Assembly (NCBI GenBank): GCA_000310025.1
Contig: FN649749.1
Location: 1-64,000, forward strand
From: Ectocarpus siliculosus
Lineage: Eukaryota > Sar > Phaeophyceae > Ectocarpales > Ectocarpaceae
Direction of reading: 5' to 3'
Length of the DNA stretch: 64,000 nt
Shown here: positions 23,701 to 35,700 of the stretch, one piece after another
Position numbering within the stretch: position 1 is the first letter of the stretch
Layout: every line of letters starts with the position of its first letter
Made by a program: the position numbers and the translations under genes
The notes under the pieces: model-generated
What the model was told of the DNA's origin: nothing
The model's database searches: none
Seen by the model: only the letters and a program-made list of their open reading frames with translations

Positions 23701-26700
23701 TTTGCCAGTTATGCCTCCATGTGGAAAGTTGTCGCCGTCCTGGCGGCAACAAGGTTGTCTGCCGGTTGGCGTCGATTCTCCACCCAGAGAAAATTCTTGG
23801 CTTTCCGTGCGCGGGCCCGCGCCGGGGCCATCGGCCTACAGGTAAATTGATTTCGACATGGTTTTTGGGACGTGAGAGAGGTTTCACAGCAAGGAGTACA
23901 TGTACGCATGACTTTCGTCGGAGAGCAGTGATATTTCTTGTACGGCTATAGATGTGTGCTGAGTGAGCTTGGTGGGAGGGCAAACGGAGGGATGCCTCCC
24001 GTCAAAACAGCACCTAGGCGTGTTGGAAGACGACCTCTCGCTTTGACTAGGCCGGGGGGGAGGTTAGAGTACTTTTGAACGGGGGCACGCATTCGAGCTG
24101 TGGCGTTCGGTAGTACTATAGGCAGCTTGTGCTGGTTGCAGCACAAAATTTGAACAACGTTTCGCGTGAGGAGTTTACACGCCGGAGTTTACGGATCCCA
24201 CCAAGCACGATGTGTTTCTGTGACACTACCGTGCGGGAAAAATCGTTTGGCATCCCCGTGAGCCGAGATTATTAACAGTGCGGCTCCTTTTGCACGCGAG
24301 GCGATCCATCTACTCCGGCCCTCCGCCGTCTACTCCCTACGGCTTCACTCCCGCCCTCTGGATACGATCCGCTGCTCGCCTTGTCATCCCCACCTCTAAA
24401 ATATAGGCCCTTTTCCGGGGACACGTGGCCCGTCGCTATGCAGCTTGGGTCGCAGCACACTATTTCGCGGCAAGGAACATACAGCGAGGGGGGCGGGGTT
24501 TCACTGCAAGGCAAGCCGTGCCACGGTAGCGGGGCACTAAGCTAAGCGTAGAGCGATCAAACGAAGAATGCGGTAGATCGTATATAAAATGCGCCGCCGT
24601 ATGATTGTTGATTCTCTCGTTGTTGTCGTTGTCGTCTTCAAATAATACCGCGTTTTTTCGTAGTGCTTCCATGTTCCGTACGATCTAACTCGTGAGGAAC
24701 GATTCGTCGTGGGCACAGGCTCGGTGTCGTTCCGTACAACTCCCGTACGGAGCGCTTTCACGCTTGGGGGATGGTCGATACTTTCGCAACCGGTAGGGGC
24801 GTTGGTTTTTTGCCAAGCGACATGCGCGTGATCCATGGGCGAAGGTAAGCAATTGACGCGCAAGGGATGCCCCCTTCCACACACACACCGCGGCACGTCC
24901 CAGATGTCGCGCTCGGCGCAAGCGGGCAACCCGCGCCTTCGAACTCTGCGGCCTACCGGCCATCTTGCTGATTCAGAGGAGCATCAGGGGTTTCCTCGTC
25001 CGAAAGGCGTATAAACGACGGTTCCAGGAGGCCGTGAGAGTCAAGGTCATCGTGCCGTCGGCCGGGGTTTTGCAAAAGTGCTGGAGGGGGAAGAAGGGGC
25101 GGGAGGAGGGGGCCCTTCGGAGGCGAATGTGGGCCGCCGCCATAGAGATTCAGGTAAGAGTGACTGAGATATTCGGCCGAAAGGAGATGTCTGGCCGATA
25201 GAGCACAGCACGTGGCATGATGCTTGTGAGATCCATTCCACTGCAACACTCGGGCGGTGGTCGGACAAAGGGGGGGGGGATGCTGTCAAGAGATTCGCCA
25301 AGATGGTTCTCGGATGCTAACGTGAGGACCAGGCAAAAAATCGCATGTTTCCCGGCCTACAGTAGTGCATGTCGAGTCAATTCAATACTATACCAAGTTG
25401 GACTTACGAACGGGTGTTGCTCTGTCCCTAGAGAGATACGCGGTCACAAACACGAAGCGTAGTCATTGCTCCGCGAAGAAGGTCGTGTCAATAATCAGAA
25501 CTACGCGTTAGCAATTACCACAAAGGATTACTCCCTCCCCCAAAGTGCATTCCCCCCGCCCCGTATCTCGACCTCCGTTACCCCCTCGCCCTTCTTCGAC
25601 AGCGCCACGTGAGAGGCTTTAGCAAAAGGATGTGGTGGGCCAGGGTGTTGTTTTGCCGGCTGGAGCACGCTATGGCCACGAGGATCGCAGCGGTGCGTAT
25701 ACAGTTAGCGTCCGCGATTGAGAAGTAAGAATTTAGCAATCTGGGGCTCAGCTTTTCACGGAAAATAAGAAATTCGGGTTTAGAAACATTGCCCATCCGC
25801 AGATCCTACACTAAACTCTAAACAATGACCTATCCTCGCCGGTGGTGACGAAATAGAAGGTGGGACTCGACCCAAATGACACGTTTCTTAAACGCGGGCG
25901 GTACCTGTACTGCTACGGTGGCTAGCGAGCAAGCCGTCGTGTCGTTGAGTCCCGGTACTCTGATCGAGGAGGTCAAGCAGATCGCCCTATTTTGATCAAC
26001 GGTTGATACTGCTATCGATGAAGTCCGGTGGTCGACGATGGCCTTTGACAAGGAACCCACTGGGCATGCTCCCGTTCCCATTCCGTCTCGTCCTGCCCCA
26101 TGCCACGCCAAATTCCACACCCTCCTATGTATTCCGTGCGGAATGTCGCCCTGGCCTGCCGAACTCCAAAAACTTTGTCTACTTCTCCCGCCGGCACATG
26201 CAAATCCCATTGCATCCTTTCCAGGTCGGCCGAGGGTACATCGACCGGGAGTTGGTCAAGGCTCGAAGATCTCAGCGTCATTTCTTGCACACAATCACGC
26301 CGGCCTGTGTCCTGATTCAGAGCCAGTGGAGGGGGTACACGAGGCGAAGAGATCTCGCCAAGTGGGTTATTATCTGTTTTTCACCAGATAGACGCGTTCG
26401 TGAAACTGACCAAAATTGTGTATGGCACACAGAGTAGTACCTCCCAAATATCAAATATCAAAGGTACACATGTACAGAGTACGAGATGACTCGCAGGGCC
26501 TTGGTTTTTGTTGTGTTTTGGCTGGCTTCTACGTCGGTGTTTGCGTTGATTGCTTGGGCAACAAACGGGACTCACCCCCTCTCCCCATCTTCCCCTCCTC
26601 ATCCTTGGGGATATAACCCGCGGTGGTCTCGTCGGCGACTGTTTGGCCGTTTCTGTCCGTCGGCCTCTTTCAGGCACAAACAACGCTGGCTAGCGGCGCT

Positions 26701-29700
26701 CTTCATTCAGGTGCGTGAAAATATACAGCACTTGGGCGCGAGAGCCCTTGGCCATGTCCTCACGATCTTGACCACACGCTTGGCACCCAGAGTAAAACAT
26801 ATGTGGCTCTCGTAGGAAGTCCATGCTACATCAACACTAAGCAAATCAACTGTGTTCTTGAGAGTCGGAGACCGTCTGCCGTCTGCCCCAGTTTCGGCTA
26901 ACTGCGATCATTCCAGGCCGCCTTCCTTTTAGCGGCCGACACGCCATGGTGTCTAGGAAATGAGGTCGGTCGACCACTTCTGCTGTGCTCCTTCGGGCGT
27001 CACATAGATAAACGCATTTCACACACCCCACCAGTGACTCTACATGAGGCTTACTTTGGGTTGGGATACAAGGGAACATTGACAGGCTATGATACTCGTT
27101 TACTGGTATGCGAGACAAACCAACTCCAAAATGCGTGCATGCATGCTTCGACTAGGTCAACGAAGTGGCGAACAGCGATACCGCTTCGGGGCCGAAACCT
27201 AAACATCAATGATGTCAACAATGCGGGAAATGTTTTTTGCTGGCGTTCACGAGTGCCTTGAAACTTCCCTCGTGACGCTCCCGGTCGTTCTCAGGTTGCT
27301 TATCGAGGGGCGGTGTTCCGAAGGCATGCTAGGCGTCGGTATGAGGCATGGCTCGTGCGGCACAAGGGGTTCTCGGCGACGAAGATTCAGGTACCGACCA
27401 GGAGAGAGAGAGGGTGCCATGCAATAGTGGGACTAGAAGAGCAAGTGGCCCCATGATCGCCTTGTACATGTGGCGAGCGTGCACACTAGTTGGTGCCTAT
27501 GATGGGGAGACATGGGTCGACACAAATTTGCTAGGATTGTGCACTGGGCTACGGGGTCAGAGGTACATGGGTTGATGCGGGGTATCGACGAACACGATGG
27601 CCACCGAAATCTTTTCCATATCCACCCGAAGCTTCTTGCTAGAAGGTAAAATTCGTGATCCACCCATTGTCTTGTCACCGTGGGCAGTGCGGTAACAACA
27701 TCGGGTCCTTTTAATTTGGAATTCTCGCGTGTTTCATGGGCGCGTTTCATGGGCGTGCTACATGGGCGAAACAATTGACGATGTTTCTGGAGCGGCAACA
27801 GTACGATATTCTTCGATGTATACCAATGTTAGTGCTCACGGACGATGTGTGAATTACGGGTTGGGATAGGAGTGAATCCTGCTGGACAAGAAACACCTTC
27901 TTCTCGGATAGATCAAACTCGATTTCCAAACGCACCACTCAGAGTGCTTGAAGTGCGGTGGGAACTTGTCGCTACGATACTCCAACAGTGGCTTCTTTTG
28001 TTTGGGGTGCTCAGCAGGATACTGATCTACGGGGCCTCCGGGGGTTACGTGAATGATGTTTGTGTATGATGGACATGATACGTGCGGGGCCCCTCGTGCC
28101 TCCGCCGTGCATGCCACTCTCTAATCAACCAAGGTCTTGAGTCAACCTTCTTTCTCTTTCGGCCTCTGACGGGCTACCGCACCCAAACACAATATATTGT
28201 ATGGCCTGGTGTTGGTAGTGGGTATTGGCGTCTGAGCTGTGTGAGCCGGGTCAACGGAGCGGTCGACACTTTTTTTCTATATTTCTTCAAGCTGGGATCG
28301 CGGCCAACGGGGGCGAGGACAGCAGCATTGTGTAGCTGGTGCGGTGGCCATTGCGGGGACCGGGACAGCAGGTTTTATAGCTGGGACAGCACTTCGAGGC
28401 TGGGACAGCAGGTTTAGGGTTTTAGTTAGATATGTCGGATGGTGGGGATACGGAGGATATTGCAGCTGTGCGCGCGAGGCTGGATGAGGCGCTGCGAGCT
28501 ATAGAGGCTGCTAAGGCTGAGACGGCGGAGGTTCGGGCAGCACAGCAGCAGTCGGCGGGTGCACCTGCCGGCAGCCCAGGAGGCGACGGTCTAGTTGCTA
28601 CTGGAGGGGCTCCATCTGCATCGGTGGGGCCGACGGGGCCAGGTGGGGTGAGTCATGGTGGTGGTACTGGTGTGCCGGGTTCGCCTTTGGGAGGTACCAT
28701 TGTCAGAACTCCTGTGCCTAGACTCCCGTCAAATTGCACCGCCGACGCTTTTCTTAGTTGGCGGAGACGGTTCCGGGTCTACGCGGACAACCATGATCTC
28801 CTTCATACCATCGCCGGCAGTGCTGAGGTTCCCGTTGTGAGTTGTCAAGACGTCGGATACCTGACTCGCCAGTTCGGCCCAAAGCTTGTTGGTGAGCACA
28901 AGAGGATGTGGGGTTTTATCTTGGAGGCAGCGGTGGGGGCCCCATTTGAGAACACCCTGTACTCTTGCCATTCCGTGGCCGATGCGTGGAGGATGATGGA
29001 GGATTGGTTTTTGCCGAACCACCCAGCCGATTGTCAGCTTCTTGTCGCCGAGCTTGACAACATCACAATGAAGGATGATGAAGACCCAAAGGTATTCTTC
29101 TCGCGTGTTGCACAGCTTGAGACCAAGTTGCGGGCTGTGGGCATTGTCAAGAGTGAGCTGGAGGTTGTGCAGATTCTCATCCGTCAACTCCCTGCACGCT
29201 ATGATGTCGAGAAGCGCAGTAGCCTTTCCAAGCGTGATCTAACCCGCGCTGAGCTGCAGGACGTCGTGCGTGGTCGGTATGCTACGCTCAAGGCTAGCGA
29301 GATGAGGTCGGCGGCTGTGACACCGGCGGTTTCCGCCAACCCGCATGCTCTTGTTGTTGGCCGTGGTTTTGGGCACGGCGGCAACGGGGGGGGCGGGGGG
29401 GGCGGAGGCCAACGGCGGAATGGTAACAGCGGCGACGGCCGCGGGCAATATTGGTCCTCTGGGGGAGCTGGTGCCCAACAGCAGCAGCAACCGCGGCAAC
29501 AGCAACAGCCGCAGTCGCAGATGCAACAGTACCGACAGCCGCAGCAGCCGCAGCGGCAAATGCAACAACCGTACCAACAACCGCAGCAGCAGATGCGACA
29601 GCAACAGCCGTACCAACAGCAGTCGCAGATGCAGCCGTACCGGCAGCCGCAACAGCAGCAGCGGCAGCAGCAGCAGTCCGCTATGATCGGGGTTGGCGGG

Positions 29701-32700
29701 ATCTACGATTGCGGTAGTAACGCCGTGTACTACCAGCCGGAGTCACCACCTCCGTCCGGCGCGCCGATGGGTACAGTGCACCGATGCATGCGGTGTGGGA
29801 GACACGGCCACCACGCCGGGCATTGCGCCGCCCCCCGCAGGTTCGAAGGTACGTGCGGCGCCTGCGGCCAGTACGGCCACATGTGGCGCAATTGTGCCAA
29901 AAGTAACCGGCACCCTCACCTCAACGTCGTCACTTCTGCTGGTGCTGTCGATCCGGAGTACGCGTACGCCACGACGGATGCATCGGCCGCCCCATATCGT
30001 GATATCCCGGCGGCCGATGGGATGTACTACAGTGACGCCATGATGGCCGGTGGCGGTGGTGGTGGCGGCAGCGGCGGTGACGGCAGCGGTAGTGGGGGCG
30101 GCGTTGGCAATGGGGCGATCGTACAGCAGCAGGTTGTGACACCGGCCGAGCCCTTCTTTGAGTTTGTCGACATTTTCCACGGCGGCGGTGGCGTGGACGG
30201 TGGCGATGACGGATTGCAGCCCAACGGTGCCATGGCGACAAGTGACTCGGCGGGAGCGGTTCCTGAGGCGCTCGGCGGGGACGGCGAGGTTACTTTTGGT
30301 GGCGGTCTCTTCGCGATGCACCTTGTCTGTTCCGTATCCTCATCCCCCCCTGCGCGCGAAATATCCAACCTTTTCCCGCATCGCCCGGGTTCCACAGTCT
30401 TCTTCCTCGGAGACTCTGGCGCTGTGGTCCACGTGGTCCCTTCCGGGGAAAAGGTGTACAACAGGCGTCCACCGCGCCCGGAGGAGCGGCTACTCATGCT
30501 TGGCGACGGCAAGCTTATCCCGGTAGAGTTCTTCGGTGATTTGGATATGATTTTCCATTGCCATGAGGATGTGCGTGTTACGCTGAAGAATGTTGGCGTG
30601 GTACCGGACTTGGCGCTAGATGTTCTGTCGCTGAACCAGATCCAGGAACGTCATGAGATCAAGCTCAACCGGCATGGGGCATCGATTTGGGGGGGGCTAG
30701 TGCAATTCACCAAATTCCCGCACGGGAATTACATCCAGGGGACTCGCGTCGATCCCCTACCCCACCACGTCAAATCCCCCGCAATGGTCGCGGCGATGCT
30801 ACGGCCTGGCCTGCAGTCTAGTATCAACTACAACGATCTTCACTGCTCCCTCGGCCATGCCAACTCCAAGACCGTGTACGAGACCGCTAAGCAGATGGGC
30901 ATCAAGGTGACCGGCACTCCGGAGTACTGTGATGGATGTGCGGAGTCGAAGGCGATCCAGCGCTCGGTCCCCAAGGTCATCTCCCCTTCCCGCCGGACGA
31001 CGCGGCCTCTTGAACGTGTCGCCATGGACCTAGCCGGTCCTTTCGGCTCATCCAGCGGTGGTGCCAAGTACTTGATGCAGATCTTGGACCACCACACCAA
31101 CTCCGGGTGGACTTTCTTCTTGCGGGAGAAGAGTGGTGCAAACGTCGTGGGCGCGTTCCGTGCGTGGTACGCCTCCATCAAGGCTCTCTTGGCTACTCAC
31201 GGGGAGCTGGGCTGTGTTTTGACCGACAACGGTACCGAGTGGGTCAACGAGGAGTTTCGGGGACTGCTGGCGGAACTGAACGTTACGCGGGAGCTTACGG
31301 CGGTCGACGGGCCCAAGAGCAACGGTCGTGTGGAGCGGAGGATCGCGCTAGTGATGGAGGGAGGCAAGGCTGGGTTTCTGGAATACCCGAAGCTTTTCCC
31401 CGGAGTTCTGTACCCGACCAAGGCGCTGTCCTTCCGGGCCATCTGGCCCGAGGCTTTCGCGTGGATGAACGATTCTTTGAACATCGCTGCTGAGGTGAGC
31501 AAGGAAGACAAGAGGTGCCCGGAGGTTAAGCTGTACGGCAAGAGGAGGATCAGGGTGGCGCTACCGTTCATGATGCCCGGCTTCCGCCACCGTCACCGCC
31601 CGTCAAAGATGCACAGCAAGGGGGAGCGGTGCTTCTACCTGAACTCAGGCCACGATCATTCCTCGGCGACGCACAAAATTCTCACTCAGGCTGGGGTGCC
31701 CACGTACTCCGAACACTGTACTTTTGGATTCAGCAGCGAGGGCTTTCGGGGGGATGGACGTTCTTGGGGGTCGGTAGGAGGGATGGTCGGGGTCCCCGCG
31801 GTGGCGGCAGGAGCGGCGGCATCGGCAGCAGCTCCGGCGGCGACGGCGGCGACCTCTGGCGGCAGTGTTTTCCCCGCGGCGGCGGCGGGGGGAACGGCCG
31901 GGGTCCCCGCGGTGGCGGCAGGAGCGGCGGCATCGGCAGCAGCTCCGGCGGCGACGGCGGCGACCTCTGGCGGCAGTGTTTTCCCCGCGGCGGCGGCGGG
32001 GGGGGCGGCCGGGGTCCCCGCGGTGGCGGCAGGAGCGGCGGCATCGGCAGCAGCTCCGGCGGCGGCGCCGCTGGCACCAGACGGGGCGTGGACGGAGGTG
32101 GAGCATGAGGGTGGTACCGGCGTGCGTCGGCAGGGGCAGCAGGGGTTTGTAGCGACGCCCGCCGTGACGAGGTCGCGCGCGAAGCGAGATGGGCGGGTGC
32201 CGGGGATTTTCGCGCTTCTAGCCATGGAGGACGAGATCAAACGGTCCATTGCCGAGCTTCCTTCGCCGGGCGTTTCTGAGCCAGACTTACCGACAGGGCC
32301 GGCGTACGACCAGGAGACACCTGAGACATACGCGGCGGCGCACGCGGGGCCACACCACCACATCTGGACCCACGCCGAACACAAGGAGTTTTGCGGGCTG
32401 AACGCAGCGGGCACCTTTCAGGAGGTCGGGGCGGAATAGCAACGAGGAACGAACGTCATCTCCTCCAAGTGGGTGTATTCATGGAAGGTAGACGAGTTTG
32501 GGCAGCGTGTGCGTGCTAAAGCTAGGTTGGTGGCCCGTGGGTTTGCGCAGCGTGAGGGTGTTGACTTCTTTGAAACTTTCTCCCCTTGCCCTTCCATCAC
32601 GAGCATTCGTTTGTTAGCCGCTATTGCCTGTGTGCTGGGTTGGGATACGTGCCATTTCGATGCCGAGCAAGCCTTTGTCCAATCGGAACTGGATGAGGTT

Positions 32701-35700
32701 GTGTACATTCGTCTACCCCCTGGGTGCGGCGCGCTTTCCGGTAAGGTCGTTCGGTTGAGACGGAGTCTTTACGGTCTGAAGCAGGCGTCCCGCACATGGC
32801 ATCACCACTTGATGCGTGGCATGAAGCGTCTTGGTTTCGAGTCTTGTGCTGCCGATGCGTGTGTGATGCGTCTGATCGAGAGCGGTGTAGTCACCATGGT
32901 GGTTGTGATCCACGTGGACGAATCTTTTCTATCGGACGTAAGAGCAGGTGCGACCAGTTTGGTGTAGATCTCAACCGGTATGTGCCCATCTCCAACCTTG
33001 GGGAACTGCGCTGGTATGCGGGTTGCCGGTTTTCTCGTGACACGGCGTTGGGGACAGTGACTATTTCGCAGCAGGCTGTAGCGGAGAAGATCGTCGCCAA
33101 GTTCGGTGTGACGACGAACAAAGAGACACCCATGGTCGTTGGTTTGAAGCTTGAGCAGTATGACGCCGACGAGCCCGATGTTGACGCGCCTTTCCGGTCG
33201 CTGGTGGGACACTTGATGTGGCTGGCGAATCAGACTCGCCCGGATATTCTCAACGCGGTACGTGCCGTTGCGAGGTATTCGCACGCGCCGAAGCGATTAC
33301 ACTGGCAAGCGGCTTTGCATGTCTTGATGTATGTTAGATCCACGAGCGAGTACGGTATTACTTTTCAGAGGGGCATGGTAGGAGGAGACCACATGGAACT
33401 TTTTGTCGATGCGGACTTCGCCAGCAAGGCAACCGGCCGGCGATCTGTTTCTGGGGCACTAGTGATGTTCGCTGGTGCGTGTGTGATGTATCTGTGTAGG
33501 ACGCAGAAGAGCGTCACCTTGTCTTCGACGGAAGCGGAGTACGTGGCGATGTCTGAGGGGCTGAAGGAGGCTATTTTTCTGCGGTATCTCTGGAGTTTTA
33601 TCTTTCCGGACCGTGATGTGGGGTGCACTCCGGTGTGGGAGGACAATGTAGGCGCTATTCACTTGGCAAGTAACCCGGCTACGACCCCTAACTCGAAGCA
33701 CATCGACATTCGCCACCATTTCATCCGTGAGCGTGTCGCGCGGGGCGAGTTCAAGGTAGTCCACGTACGTTCGGACCTACAACACGCGGATTTCCTGACT
33801 AAACCGCTCCCCAAGGAGGCTTTTTGCGCTCATCGCGACTTTGTGATGAATATTCGTTGATTTTGTTCTTTGTGTTTTCAGCGGGGGGGCCTTTTCCTAC
33901 GTGATGTGTTTTATTTGTGAATTTATACTGGCCGTTGATTTGCTGTTGTTATGTTTCTGCTCTCTGGTACGTACGATGGATGAGGTAGTTCTGCACAAGA
34001 ATCATGGGGGGGGGATATTGGTATTGTTCCATGATACTAGTAGCAGGTGTTTTATTTGTTTTTGATTTGTTTGTTTGGTTCCTTCGTGTTTGGGATGGAT
34101 GTTACAGCAGGGGGGCTGTTGGACTGGTATATTTGTCAAGGTATTGGGTATTGGAGGAAGGATTTGGCATGTTCTCGTAAGTCATGGTTGAAGCCTTTGT
34201 GCTTCCGAAGGTTATTTGAGCTGGTCAATGAGTTGAAACATGAATGCTTATCTGAGGAATTTGTTCTGAGTTAAGTCAGGACGTTGGACACGTTTTCCCA
34301 GAGTTACCCGTCCCCTTTCTGACGTGATTCTGATGTAATGTGTATCTTTGCTGGGTATTCTTCCAAGGGTGACTGTTTGTGTTTTGACTGCTTGAGAATT
34401 TGGTAAAGCATTTTTCTCAAGAGGGTGAATTGTATATTGACAGACCTTTTAGGGGATAGTAATTTGATATCACAAGACTTTGAAAGCTTTGTACGGCATT
34501 GTTATGTTGACAGAGTTGTTTGAAGTGGAATGGTGGATGATTTATCTGCCGTTTTACCTGGCAGTTCGTGAGGTAGGTGTCGTAGATCGTATCTCGTACA
34601 GAGCAGGGGGGCTGTTTGGGGTGCTCAGCAGGATACTGATCTACGGGGCCTCCGGGGGTTACGTGAATGATGTTTGTGTATGATGGACATGATACGTGCG
34701 GGGCCCCTCGTGCCTCCGCCGTGCATGCCACTCTCTAATCAACCAAGGTCTTGAGTCAACCTTCTTTCTCTTTCGGCCTCTGACGGGCTACCGCACCCAA
34801 ACATCTTTCTTGCACTTGTTGCGGACACGGTCACATGAAAACAATAAATCCCACCTGTTGCCAAACAGTGCCTGTTCCGGCAGTGGCAAAGCCGCCAGTC
34901 GTATCGAGCCCTCAACGTGGAGGCTAGCTGGCGGCGGACGTTTGCGACGAGGATCATCCTGCGGTCTTGGAGATCGTGAGTGAACACCTACGTACAGTAG
35001 TACGACCAATATTTACAAGCTGTGCATGTCCAACCCGCTTTTCGCCCATAGTATCACTTCCCTTGGGACTCCGGCCTATACCGTTAGCTACTATTACCAC
35101 GACCGGTTTCAAGTGCTCTTCATCAACGTTTTCCGGGAAGGTACACGCGGGTTCTGACACACGCATTTGGAACCGTAGCCAATCAATGATACGACCCAGT
35201 GATGAGTAATCATGAGCGCGATCAACGGTTGTGTGTCCTATCGTCCGAAGTTGCCAAACAAGCAAGGTGTCGGCTCTCAGTTGTTGTTGGTGCTGTTGTT
35301 GTTGTTGTTGTCGTTGTTGTCGTTAACTCCGTGGGGTGTGAAGTTATTTAATCGCTGTCAGATGTTTCCGTAAAGAACACACGGTAGTCAAGATTCGATG
35401 GCGGAATGACGTTGTTGATGTCTGTTACAATCAAAGTACATGTGGCGAGAATCAAGCACGCATCCTGAACAGAAAGCACCCGCAAACGTCCGCTGTGCAG
35501 CCGCCTAGCGTTGGTCAGTAGCACAATTTTCTTGTGTCTGTTAATCTGTTTTCGTCAAGGTACAAAATGAACCTCGCCTTGGACGAGCTGAAGGAGCAGT
35601 GGAGGGTGGAGAAGGCCGCTCTGGAGTTGGCGGGCGCACAGCGGGACATACAAGAAGTGAGTGTATACAACATGTGTGGAGGGTTATTTGGTCTCCGCTT

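Larger units (their letters stand above)
27999..34803 (+). mobile_element. Ty1/Copia LTR retrotransposon, nearly whole, recent
   Basis: The element is 6,805 bp, bounded by two 191-bp direct LTRs that appear identical and flanked by a 5-bp target duplication (TCTTT at 27994-27998 and 34804-34808). LTRs begin TGTTTGGG and end CCCAAACA. A purine tract (GAGCAGGGGGG) precedes the 3' LTR. Part order is protease, integrase, reverse transcriptase, RNase H, as in Copia/Pseudoviridae. It sits in sense orientation in an intron of the large IQ gene. Identical LTRs imply a very young insertion. The coding part looks nearly whole, with about two breaks. About 750 non-coding bases separate the RNase H region from the 3' LTR. 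Confidence 0.93.

Noticed and set aside
30027-30512. Long minus-strand frames over the Copia gag region
   Set aside because: They are Pro/Ser/His-rich antisense shadows of Gly/Gln-rich coding sequence.
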